From CAJPSE01 sp963514535 (GTDB lineage: Bacteria > Synergistota > Synergistia > Synergistales > Aminobacteriaceae): a stretch of 11,412 nt of DNA. Shown in pieces: positions 1 to 4,890 of the stretch. Location of the stretch: positions 1-11,412 of the forward strand of contig CAUPUB010000078.1 of assembly GCA_963514535.1 (NCBI GenBank). Reading direction: 5' to 3'. The notes below the pieces were generated by a model. It did no database searches and was not told where the DNA came from. It saw only the letters and a list, made by a program, of their open reading frames with translations. Each line of letters starts with the position of its first letter. Position 1 is the first letter of the stretch. Position numbers and translations under genes: made by a program.

Positions 1-15
1 AGGGCGGCTCTGCAC

Positions 16-99
16 CGCCCGGCCCCCCGCCTGCGTCGGCGTCTCGCTCCGTGGTTCAGAGACCGCCGCGGCGGCGGGAAGAGGAGAACCCGCCGCGGC
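16..99. repeat. Left arm of 84-bp inverted repeat
   Basis: This arm is the reverse complement of 2360-2443 with one mismatch (T56 against G2403). Similarity continues weakly toward the window edge (about 10 of 15 positions over 1-15), so the full repeat may extend beyond the window. The arm is very GC-rich and contains the self-complementary run CCGCCGCGGCGG. It lies just past the terminator of the leftward cassette, so the two arms enclose that cassette closely. Confidence 0.9.
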
Positions 100-120
100 C
101 CCTTTCCTTGGCCGCGGAAA

Positions 121-143
121 GAAAAAAGGAGCCTTACGGCCCC
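121..143 (-). terminator. Rho-independent terminator of the leftward cassette
   Basis: On the minus strand GGGGCC, loop GTAA and GGCTCC form a 6-bp stem (one G-U pair) followed by six T. It lies about 40 bases past the peptidase stop codon, where the cassette transcript should end. Confidence 0.7.
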
Positions 144-184
144 TCTCCTTTCTCCCCGTGTTTTTGTCTTTTTTGTCATCCGGT

Positions 185-574
185 TCACTCCACCCGAAGG
201 GATATCAGCCCCCCGTCCCAGGGGCGCGCCTCCTCGCCCCGCGGCACGGCCACGTGAACAAAGGTCGGATAGGCCCGCAGTTCCCAGCCGGGAAGACGCC
301 CCAGGCACAGCACCAGAGACTTGAACGGCTCGATGAACTCCCGCGCCTGCGGCCGGATATCCGCCGCCAGGCCGAGCAGGTGGCGACTTTGGGCCGCCCC
401 CCCGACCTCTCGATTGTGCGCCGCACACCGGAACCCCGAGTTGACGGCCACGGGGCCATCCCAGGCCCGCCGCAGGAACTCCAGCCACAACACCAGCAAG
501 GCCGCAGGCTTCCCGGCCCCACAGCAGGGGCAGACAAACTCCTTGGGTTGGAAGAAGTTTATCTTATAGCTCAT
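185..574 (-). CDS. Peptidase M15-type cell-wall hydrolase (endolysin-like)
   Basis: A 129-residue protein resembling the peptidase_M15_3 / D-Ala-D-Ala carboxypeptidase-like family, zinc enzymes that cut peptidoglycan stem peptides and often serve as phage endolysins. The N-terminus has the usual FxPxEFxCPCCG pattern, then VNSGFRC, then SRHLLGLAADI, which supplies the first zinc His and Asp, and a later FVHVAV, which supplies the last His. There is no signal peptide, so export would need a holin-like partner; the adjacent YvrJ-like membrane protein is a candidate. I chose the ATG at 574 because GGAGAGG sits six bases upstream. ATGs at 580 and 589 are also in frame. The start overlaps the end of the YvrJ-like gene by 11 bases, suggesting coupled translation. 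The family is clear; the role in lysis is inference. Confidence 0.85.
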   Translation of the reverse strand: MSYKINFFQPKEFVCPCCGAGKPAALLVLWLEFLRRAWDGPVAVNSGFRCAAHNREVGGAAQSRHLLGLAADIRPQAREFIEPFKSLVLCLGRLPGWELRAYPTFVHVAVPRGEEARPWDGGLISLRVE

Positions 575-752
575 CGTCATCCTCTCCATTCAGCGTGATT
601 TTCCAGGGGGAGAGGCGGCAGGTCTGGCAGTGCCGCAGGCGCTCGATCGCCTCCCGCAGCCCCCGCAGTTCCCGCTCCATCCGCAAGAGCAGGAAGGCCG
701 CCACAGCCACAGAAAACCCGCTTCCCGCAATGCTTTTCAATAAATCCTCCAT
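564..752 (-). CDS. YvrJ-like small single-helix membrane protein
   Basis: A 62-residue protein with a short N-terminus (MEDLLKSIAGSG), one hydrophobic helix at about residues 12-24 and a charged amphipathic stretch (MERELRGLREAIERLR), followed by a CxxC-containing tail. This matches the YvrJ family, short proteins usually found beside DUF1659 and DUF2922 genes, as here. The start is set by AGGAGGGCAAAA just before ATG. The topology resembles a small holin or a membrane anchor. A holin role is suggested only by the peptidase encoded immediately downstream in an overlapping gene. Confidence 0.75.
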   Translation of the reverse strand: MEDLLKSIAGSGFSVAVAAFLLLRMERELRGLREAIERLRHCQTCRLSPWKITLNGEDDDEL

Positions 753-774
753 TTTTGCCCTCCTGGCAGAAGGT

Positions 775-800
775 AAAAAAATAAGGGGGCGTCCCCCCTT
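775..800 (-). terminator. Intrinsic terminator between DUF2922 and YvrJ genes
   Basis: On the minus strand a 7-bp stem AAGGGGG/CCCCCTT with loop GACG is followed by ATTTTTTT. It sits between the DUF2922 stop and the YvrJ-like ribosome site. It would lower expression of the membrane protein and peptidase relative to the two small proteins upstream. Confidence 0.7.
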
Positions 801-833
801 TATTCTCGCGCTCGGCGCGGTGTTTCGCTTCGT

Positions 834-1055
834 CTAGGACAAATCGACCGGCGTGATGTTGGTCTCGGTCTTGACGAACTCGGCCTTTTTCAGGGCCTGC
901 GGCTGGACCTCGAAGATATCCTTGTTGGCCAGGATCCCCTCCATCAGGGGCTTGACTGCAGCCGTCTTGCTCTCGTCGGCATAGGGGAGGGAAATCAGGA
1001 TATCCTTTTCTCCGGGCCCCTTGAAGGTCATCTTAAGCACGGTATTCTCCGCCAT
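834..1055 (-). CDS. DUF2922 family protein
   Basis: A 73-residue protein. The pattern LKMTFKGPGEKDILISLPYAD, the mid-protein AVKPLMEGILANKDIF and the C-terminal KKAEFVKTETNITPVDLS match DUF2922, a family of short, probably beta-rich proteins of unknown function. The ATG at 1055 is preceded by AGGAGGTGAAAGAC, a strong ribosome site; an upstream in-frame ATG at 1064 lies across that site and is less likely. It follows the DUF1659 gene by 37 bases in the same direction. The two small proteins have nearly the same length and similar spacing, and could form a complex, but nothing in the sequence proves it. Confidence 0.85.
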   Translation of the reverse strand: MAENTVLKMTFKGPGEKDILISLPYADESKTAAVKPLMEGILANKDIFEVQPQALKKAEFVKTETNITPVDLS

Positions 1056-1092
1056 GTCTTTCACCTCCTCTCATGGGTTCATCCGAACCAGC

Positions 1093-1317
1093 CTACTGCT
1101 TCTCCAGCGTGAACACAGCGTTACGCTCCACCCGGACTACTGGATGCTTCAGCGTCGGGGCAGCCAGATCCGCAATCGCCATGATCTTCTCGGCGTCGGC
1201 AGCCTCGCTGAGCTTGTTCAGGCCGGCGCTCTTCACAATCATCTTGCCGGCGGCGTTGGACCCGGCGTTCAGCTTCAGGGAAACCCTGTTGCTGTAAAGG
1301 TTCTGGACTACAGGCAT
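1093..1317 (-). CDS. DUF1659 family protein
   Basis: A 74-residue protein with the layout of DUF1659: an N-terminal strand region (NLYSNRVSLKLNAG), a central acid- and Ala-rich segment (LSEAADAEKIMAIADLAA) and a closing strand (HPVVRVERNAVFTLEKQ). The function of the family is unknown. The start is ATG 1317, preceded by GGAGGAGGTGAAAAAG; a GTG at 1326 falls inside that ribosome site. It heads the small-protein run DUF1659, DUF2922, YvrJ, peptidase, a set often seen together in Firmicutes and Synergistota. Confidence 0.85.
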   Translation of the reverse strand: MPVVQNLYSNRVSLKLNAGSNAAGKMIVKSAGLNKLSEAADAEKIMAIADLAAPTLKHPVVRVERNAVFTLEKQ

Positions 1318-1381
1318 CTTTTTCACCTCCTCCTGTCGGGAATGGCCACAGCATAGCGGAGAAGGGAAAAAGGCGCCTCCG

Positions 1382-2329
1382 TCATTCGTTCATTTTATTT
1401 GTTTTTTTCAGCCAATTCACGAAAAAGGCCCGCGCGTTCTTGACCTTGAAATCCTTGTGCCGGTCAATCCAGTCCAGGGCACGGCTTATCTGCTCCAGCA
1501 GGTTTAGAGCCGGATACTCCCGGCGAAGGTTCAGGAACCAGCCCCGCTCCTTTTCCCAGCTGGCGGCGGCGTAGCCGGGAAAGGTGCGGTAGATGCGGAC
1601 AAACTCTCGAATAGTTCGGTCGTCCGTTGGGGTCGCAGGGTTATCCACTGATTTTGGGGGTAACTTTGTGGATAGGTCTGTGGGTAACTTGGGATTTCCT
1701 TCCTTCCCGTACGGAGCAGGAGAAAGAGCAGGAGGAAGAGAAGGAACAGGAGAAGGAGCCGGCGCGTCGTTAACGGTCGTTGAACGGTCGTTAACGGGGC
1801 GTTGCACCGTGGGCGCAGTTGTGGGCGCGAGAGGTTCCGGCGCAAGGTTTTTCCCTTCCGGGGCCAAGGGAGCGGGAGAGGTGGCCACGTCTTCCGGAGA
1901 GGCCGAACCTCCTGTCAGCGCCTCGTAGCCCTCCCGGCTGATGCCGGTGGCCCCGGCCTCGATGAGCTGCGCATAGAGGACCGGGTGAGTCTGGGCCATA
2001 CGGCTAAGTCGGGCCTTGTCCGATCGGCTCTGCATCTCGGCCACCCAGGGATTGTGCTCCTCCCATTGGTGGAGCCGGAACGTGCCCGGCTCGCCGTCCA
2101 GCCAGCCCAGGGCGTTGAGGGTCGGGGCCAGCTTGTTGACCTCGCCCATCCAGCCGGCGGCGATCTCGATGTCCTCGTTTTCCAGCCCGGCCAGGTCGCC
2201 GTCGGGACGGTTCCGGGCGGCCCACGTCCAAAGTACCATCAGGGCCTTGACGGCCTCGAGCCCGAGCCTTCGCTCGAGCTTTACGGTCTTGGGGTGGGAA
2301 AAAAACTCTACATCTATACGAATGTCCAT
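1382..2329 (-). CDS. Phage/plasmid-type replication protein (replisome organizer-like)
   Basis: A 315-residue protein. The N-terminal part (about 1-105: MDIRIDVEFFSHPKTVKLERRLG, then a Trp-rich helical region and a GEVNKLAPTLNALGWLDG winged-helix-like segment) resembles phage replisome organizers and DnaD-like initiators. A low-complexity Pro/Ser/Ala linker spans about 140-235. The C-terminal part (about 240-315: FVRIYRTFPGYAAASWEKERGWF...ALDWIDRHKDFKVKNARAFFVNWL) is a helical domain seen at the ends of such replication proteins. The DNA coding for the linker carries DnaA-box-like sites and tandem repeats (see those features), as lambda O carries its origin within its gene. It would start replication by recruiting host helicase; that is inference from the layout. 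Translation starts at ATG 2329 after AAAGGATAG. Confidence 0.65.
   Translation of the reverse strand: MDIRIDVEFFSHPKTVKLERRLGLEAVKALMVLWTWAARNRPDGDLAGLENEDIEIAAGWMGEVNKLAPTLNALGWLDGEPGTFRLHQWEEHNPWVAEMQSRSDKARLSRMAQTHPVLYAQLIEAGATGISREGYEALTGGSASPEDVATSPAPLAPEGKNLAPEPLAPTTAPTVQRPVNDRSTTVNDAPAPSPVPSLPPALSPAPYGKEGNPKLPTDLSTKLPPKSVDNPATPTDDRTIREFVRIYRTFPGYAAASWEKERGWFLNLRREYPALNLLEQISRALDWIDRHKDFKVKNARAFFVNWLKKTNKMNE
1641..1688. other. Cluster of three DnaA-box-like sites inside the replication gene
   Basis: TTATCCACT at 1641-1649, and TGTGGATAG (1667-1675) and TGTGGGTAA (1679-1687) in the opposite orientation, each match the E. coli DnaA box TTATCCACA at 8 of 9 positions. They lie in the part of the replication gene that codes for the low-complexity linker. 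Together with the tandem repeats about 80 bases away they look like a replication origin. Confidence 0.5.
1768..1810. repeat. Iteron-like tandem repeats inside the replication gene
   Basis: CGTTAACGGT (1768-1777), CGTTGAACGGT (1778-1788) and CGTTAACGGG (1789-1798) follow each other with no gap, and a decayed unit CGTTGCACCGT follows at 1800-1810. The 10-11 base period puts each unit on the same face of the helix, as expected for initiator-binding iterons. A purine-only-rich tract at about 1713-1759 lies between these repeats and the DnaA-box-like cluster. Confidence 0.55.
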
Positions 2330-2359
2330 GACGGTCTATCCTTTCCTGATTGATTCCCC

Positions 2360-2443
2360 GCCGCGGCGGGTTCTCCTCTTCCCGCCGCCGCGGCGGTCTC
2401 TGGACCACGGAGCGAGACGCCGACGCAGGCGGGGGGCCGGGCG
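2360..2443. repeat. Right arm of 84-bp inverted repeat
   Basis: Reverse complement of 16-99 with one mismatch. It ends 30 bases before the replication-gene start codon, so it lies in that gene's promoter region. A 12-base piece of the repeat, AGACCGCCGCGG, recurs at 2635-2646 in the orientation of the left arm. Confidence 0.9.
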
Positions 2444-2450
2444 TTGAGGA

Positions 2451-2553
2451 GCCGCGCACCGGAGGCGCCCTGCCTCCCGGCGAGGAGGCAGGCGAGCGAC
2501 CGAGCCCCCCCGGCGGGGGGGTAGGAGGGGGGCTCCGCTTCTCCTGGTGCGGC
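2451..2553. other. GC-rich multi-branched fold upstream of the replication gene
   Basis: An outer stem pairs GCCGCGCACCGGAG (2451-2464) with CTCCTGGTGCGGC (2541-2553), with small bulges. It encloses a perfect 9-bp hairpin CCTGCCTCC/GGAGGCAGG (2469-2492) and a second 9-bp stem GAGCCCCCC/GGGGGGCTC (2502-2510 with 2527-2535). The result is a three-way junction in DNA or RNA. The whole stretch 2444-2788 holds no convincing gene: open frames there are short, Gly/Pro/Arg-rich and lack ribosome sites. It could be a structured RNA, a single-strand origin or a recombination site. Confidence 0.4.
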
Positions 2554-2682
2554 GGGGCCGCTCCTGGCGGCTTCCCGATCGCCGCGCCATGCCAGACAGG
2601 CGGCGCGCCCTGCGAGGGCACGAGCGGGCGCTATAGACCGCCGCGGAGCTGCCGGACGATGGGCACGGAGCTGTAAGGTTCT

Positions 2683-2807
2683 CGCCGCCCATGTCCTATA
2701 ATGTGAGCTTCTTATGTCCGCGCGGCCGCGAGCCTACCGGGTGCGCCGCTTGCCATCCCCCGCCTCGTCCCGCGCGGCATAAGAGGCATTATAGGATGTG
2801 GGCGGCG
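2683..2807. repeat. Imperfect inverted repeat overlapping the methyltransferase 3' end
   Basis: The left arm 2683-2725 and the reverse complement of 2770-2807 share CGCCGCCCA, TCCTATAATG, TCTTATG and CCGCGCGG in order, with a 4-base and a 1-base gap. The loop is 44 bases. The right arm contains the last codons and the stop of the methyltransferase gene, so the left arm is an inverted, diverged copy of that gene end (it reads AAHVL-stop on the plus strand; the gene ends AAHIL-stop). Confidence 0.7.
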
Positions 2808-3552
2808 ACCGACTCGATCTCTGTAATTGCCCGAAAAATCGGGTAGGCCTGTTGGGGAACTACCGCATTCCCGAGGACTTTAATTCGGTGTGTCCTGTCG
2901 GGAAACCCATCACCTGCTCTAGAAATTCGGGGTGCGGATATGTCGTGCAGCTGGGGAATCCGGCACGGGCATGAAGCCAGTACCTCAGCATCCCCCTCTT
3001 GTAGCGATCCCTCTGGACAGCCGTTGTGTTTGTTGCCCCGCTGCTGTCCCGCGCTGTCGGCGTGGGCAACCACGAAGACTCTGTGTCGGCGGTGGGGCGC
3101 TCCGACAGCTCCAGCCGGAATACAGAACGCCCGTGCGGTGTACGCTGCACTCTCCAGGTCGTGCAACACGGCATCCAGGCCGAGGGATATGTGCCCAACA
3201 ACATTCTCTCCAACAACCCAAGCGGGCCGGAGCTCCCCAACGAGTCGCATAAAATGTGGCCAGAGATGACGAGGGTCCTTTTCGCCTCTTCGAGAGCCTG
3301 CGGATGAAAACGGCTGGCAGGGATACCCTCCGTAAATAACATCAACTGTTCCGACATCCGAACCCTTCACCTTCCTCACATCCCCAAACAGGGGCACATC
3401 CGGCCAGTGTTCCCGAAGCACCTTCCGGCAGAACGGTTCGGTCTCGCACATCGCAATCATAGTCCCGCCGGCCCACTCGAACGCCAGGTCCAAGCCGCCG
3501 GTCAAATGCCCGAGAACAAACTAAGTCCTCTTAACTTGCTCTCTGATGGCAT
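2789..3552 (-). pseudogene. C5 cytosine-specific DNA methyltransferase, frameshifted in motif I
   Basis: The enzyme would transfer a methyl group from SAM to cytosine C5 in DNA. Translation should start at ATG 3552 (GGGGGTGATCTCA upstream) and reads MPSESKLRGLSLFSGI, then meets TGA at 3502-3504. The next frame continues GGLDLAFEWAGG, so the motif I sequence LFSGI-GGLDLAFEWAG is complete but split by five extra bases, TGACC (3500-3504). Downstream all key motifs are intact: GGYPCQPFS with the catalytic Cys, ENV, PHRRHRVFVVAH, and RIKVLGNAVVPQQAYPIF at the C-terminus. The target-recognition segment is short (about 50 residues), as in some phage enzymes. A TTG at 3505 opens a 238-residue frame but would lack half of the SAM-binding loop. 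It is the last gene of the leftward early operon; no restriction enzyme is beside it, so it is an orphan methyltransferase. Lack of other damage suggests a recent event. Confidence 0.85.
2860..3357 (-). CDS. Overlapping +1-frame ORF within the methyltransferase gene
   Basis: A 165-residue open frame lies wholly inside the methyltransferase gene, shifted +1. It has an ATG with GAAGGG five bases upstream. Its sequence is not random: LFTEGIPASRF, SSGPLGLLERMLLG, RSVFRLELSERP, WLPTPTARDSSG and EFLEQVMGFPTGHTEL resemble, from memory, stand-alone phage/prophage proteins carrying PASR, GPLGxxxRMLL, LPTPTARD and (E)WLMGFPxGWT motifs. Each motif lies over a conserved methyltransferase motif: PASRF over PCQPFS, LPTPTARD over VFVVAHADSAG, MGFPTGHTEL over DGFPDRTHRIK. 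It may be a real overprinted gene, or a shadow frame that looks conserved because the methyltransferase is. No function is assigned. Confidence 0.35.
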   Translation of the reverse strand: MSEQLMLFTEGIPASRFHPQALEEAKRTLVISGHILCDSLGSSGPLGLLERMLLGTYPSAWMPCCTTWRVQRTPHGRSVFRLELSERPTADTESSWLPTPTARDSSGATNTTAVQRDRYKRGMLRYWLHARAGFPSCTTYPHPEFLEQVMGFPTGHTELKSSGMR

Positions 3553-3585
3553 TGAGATCACCCCCTTCTTTTGAATCAATGTTGT

Positions 3586-3684
3586 TTATTGCTTCCGCTT
3601 CAGAATGTCCCGAACCTCCCTGATTGCCAGCCACACGACCCACATCCATAAAAAGCCCAATCCCAAGCCCACGCACTTTTCCAT
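3586..3684 (-). CDS. 32-residue single-pass membrane protein
   Basis: ATG 3684 is preceded by AAAGGAGAGACAAA, a strong ribosome site. The product is a very short protein: four N-terminal residues (MEKC), one strongly hydrophobic, Trp-rich helix (about residues 5-22, VGLGLGFLWMWVVWLAIR), then a basic tail ending DILKRKQ. It ends 33 bases before the methyltransferase ATG in the same direction. I do not recognise a family. A longer open frame (3521-3730) overlaps it but has no ribosome site and ends at a stop just inside the methyltransferase gene. Possible roles are a small holin-like or membrane-anchoring phage protein. Confidence 0.6.
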   Translation of the reverse strand: MEKCVGLGLGFLWMWVVWLAIREVRDILKRKQ

Positions 3685-3750
3685 TTTGTCTCTCCTTTGC
3701 CCATTTTCCCGACACGGATGTCGGAAACATTTTTTGTCGGCCTTCAGCTT

Positions 3751-3770
3751 AAAAAGCAGCCTTCGGCTGT
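3751..3770 (-). terminator. Small intrinsic terminator within the early operon
   Basis: On the minus strand ACAGCC, loop GAA and GGCTGC are followed by five T. It lies in the 133-base gap between the unknown protein (stop at 3818) and the 32-residue protein. The same gap also has two copies of GGCCGACA and a 6-bp hairpin CCGACA/TGTCGG near 3710-3727. Confidence 0.5.
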
Positions 3771-3817
3771 CGGCCCCGCCTCCTCGATGGGAGACGAGGC
3801 CGACGATATTGTTTGCC

Positions 3818-4222
3818 TTAGGCGTAGGTGAAGGACTTCGCCGGGGCGTCCAATTCCTCGTTCAGCTCCGCCCATGTCCGCGCGCTGCCGGAGCCGCCGA
3901 ACGAAAGCGTTCCGTTCTTCCAGCGGACATCGGGGCGTCGAAGGATGACCGAGCAATATTCATCTGGGAGAAGTTCGGGGAAGTTCTCATCGGGATGCAC
4001 ATAGAGGCGGTAGCACTTCGGTGTTTCCTCCGAAAGGCGGCAAGACAGGGACCAGACCCCGGCTTTGTCGCCCTCGATGATTACCTCGTCCTGCTGGGAG
4101 AAATCCTTTCCGCACATCACCCGCCGCAGATTCCCGACCGGGATCCACGGAAGCAATTCCGGGTTGAACCGAGCCGCCTCGGCCGCAAAAAGCTGATACG
4201 TGCGTTCGCTCCTGGGTTCCAT
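3818..4222 (-). CDS. Hypothetical prophage protein
   Basis: A 134-residue acidic protein with no signal peptide or membrane segment, probably cytoplasmic. Visible stretches are MEPRSERTYQLFAAEAARF, IPVGNLRRVMCGKDFSQQDE, CRLSEETPKCYRLYVHPDEN and a C-terminal WAELNEELDAPAKSFTYA. I do not recognise a family. AGGAGGGAG lies upstream of ATG 4222, and the gene begins 15 bases after the excisionase-type HTH gene, so the two are likely co-transcribed from the divergent switch region. Confidence 0.65.
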   Translation of the reverse strand: MEPRSERTYQLFAAEAARFNPELLPWIPVGNLRRVMCGKDFSQQDEVIIEGDKAGVWSLSCRLSEETPKCYRLYVHPDENFPELLPDEYCSVILRRPDVRWKNGTLSFGGSGSARTWAELNEELDAPAKSFTYA

Positions 4223-4237
4223 TTTCTGCGCTCCCTC

Positions 4238-4543
4238 CTATCGTGCCTGGGCGGCCTTTTCCAGGTCGCTCCGCTTCCACCGCGGGGACTTCGGCCCGAA
4301 CATCTGCCCTTTCGGCAGCCGCCCCTTGCGTATCCACTCGTAAAACGTGCTGGGTTTCGTCCGGAGGAACTCCTGCGCCTCGGCGGCGGTGAAATACTCG
4401 TCCCGCATCTCCGGGGGCCGCAGGTCGAACCTGACCGGCTCCTTCGGTTCAGGGATCGCCTCGATGAGCCCCGAGAGGATGTCCACCTGCTCCTTAAGCG
4501 CCCGTATCCTCATCCGCAGTTGTGCCTTTTCCGCCTTCTCCAT
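4238..4543 (-). CDS. Excisionase-type helix-turn-helix DNA-binding protein
   Basis: A 101-residue protein with an N-terminal coiled-coil-like helix (MEKAEKAQLRMRIRALKEQV) and a C-terminal HTH_17/MerR-like domain: YFTAAEAQEFLRTKPSTFYEW is the helix-turn-helix, followed by the wing IRKGRLPKGQMFGPKSPRWKRSDLEKA. Such proteins include excisionases and small phage regulators. The start at ATG 4543 is chosen for CGAGGAGGTGGCAAAAC upstream; a longer frame to 4678 reads through the preceding gene. It overlaps the end of the Cro-like gene by 50 bases. No integrase lies in the window, so excision is only one possibility. Confidence 0.75.
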   Translation of the reverse strand: MEKAEKAQLRMRIRALKEQVDILSGLIEAIPEPKEPVRFDLRPPEMRDEYFTAAEAQEFLRTKPSTFYEWIRKGRLPKGQMFGPKSPRWKRSDLEKAAQAR

Positions 4544-4751
4544 GTTTTGCCACCTCCTCGGGATGCAAAAGCCGCTCCTCCGTCGTGCCCAGGACGGAAG
4601 CCAGTTTGACGAGCTGATCCGCCCGGGGCTGAAGCTTGCCCCACTCCCAGCGGCGGTACGTGTCGGGACTAACACCAATTTTCACGGCCATATCCACCTG
4701 TTTCAAACGCCGTGCGTGCCGCAATCTCAAAAGCTCCTCGTGAATTGCCAT
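4494..4751 (-). CDS. XRE-family Cro-like regulator
   Basis: An 85-residue protein with a single XRE/HTH_3 domain (about residues 5-62), including LKQVDMAVKIGVSPDTYRRWEWGK as the helix-turn-helix. Its recognition region closely matches that of the divergent repressor (SPDTYRRWEWGKLQPRADQLVKLA here, SADTLRRWEWGKQLPRLDELVKLA there), so both probably bind the same operators. It lacks the extra C-terminal domain of the repressor, which fits a Cro-type antagonist. It is first in the leftward operon, with AGGTGATCCC upstream of ATG 4751. Confidence 0.85.
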   Translation of the reverse strand: MAIHEELLRLRHARRLKQVDMAVKIGVSPDTYRRWEWGKLQPRADQLVKLASVLGTTEERLLHPEEVAKHGEGGKGTTADEDTGA

Positions 4752-4763
4752 GGGATCACCTGC

Positions 4764-4792
4764 CTATAATATATGCAAATTTGCCTACACAA
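4764..4792 (-). promoter_or_regulatory. Proximal leftward promoter overlapping operator 1
   Basis: Minus-strand TTGTGT (4787-4792) and TTATAG (4764-4769) are separated by 17 bases. Operator 1 (4775-4784, GCAAATTTGC) lies between them. Confidence 0.45.
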
Positions 4793-4869
4793 AGAGTATA
4801 TCACGGAACAAGCAAATCTGCGCACTATATATGAAGCCTTGCTATTGTCAAAAGTATAGGCAAATCTGC
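4775..4869. promoter_or_regulatory. Three operators of the divergent switch (GCAAATYTGC)
   Basis: Operator 1 is 4775-4784 (perfect palindrome GCAAATTTGC), operator 2 is 4812-4821 and operator 3 is 4860-4869 (both GCAAATCTGC). Centre distances are 37 and 48 bases. A weaker match, GCAAATCGGC, occurs at 4915-4924 inside the repressor gene. The sites lie only in the region between the two XRE genes and overlap the predicted promoters, as expected for the binding sites of both regulators. Confidence 0.75.
4824..4851 (-). promoter_or_regulatory. Distal leftward promoter
   Basis: Minus-strand TTGACA (4846-4851, consensus) and TATAGT (4824-4829) with a 16-base spacer. Operator 2 lies just downstream of the -10 box, so a bound regulator would block it. 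Confidence 0.6.
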
Positions 4870-4874
4870 ATAAT
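4845..4874 (+). promoter_or_regulatory. Rightward repressor promoter
   Basis: TTGTCA (4845-4850) and CATAAT (4869-4874) are separated by 18 bases. Operator 3 (4860-4869) fills the gap between them. The -35 box overlaps the -35 box of the distal leftward promoter on the other strand, so the two promoters should compete. Confidence 0.55.
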
Positions 4875-4890
4875 CTAAGAGGGTGAGGAC

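Noticed and set aside
2336..2692. Open frames on both strands in the GC-rich block
   Set aside because: Low-complexity Gly/Pro/Arg products, no ribosome sites, and overlap with the inverted-repeat arm. Treated as non-coding.
3500..3510. Programmed -1 frameshift to join the two methyltransferase frames
   Set aside because: The junction GGGCATTTGACC lacks a canonical X XXY YYZ slippery heptamer, and a -1 shift would add two residues inside the SAM-binding loop. A plain insertion explains it better.
3521..3730. 69-codon frame in line with the methyltransferase frame
   Set aside because: It has no ribosome site, and a better gene (the 32-residue membrane protein) and the true methyltransferase start use another frame there.
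3605..4609. Long plus-strand open frame of 334 codons
   Set aside because: It runs opposite to four genes that have good ribosome sites and recognisable or plausible products; its product is Pro/Arg/Leu-rich with no family features. It is a GC-bias shadow.
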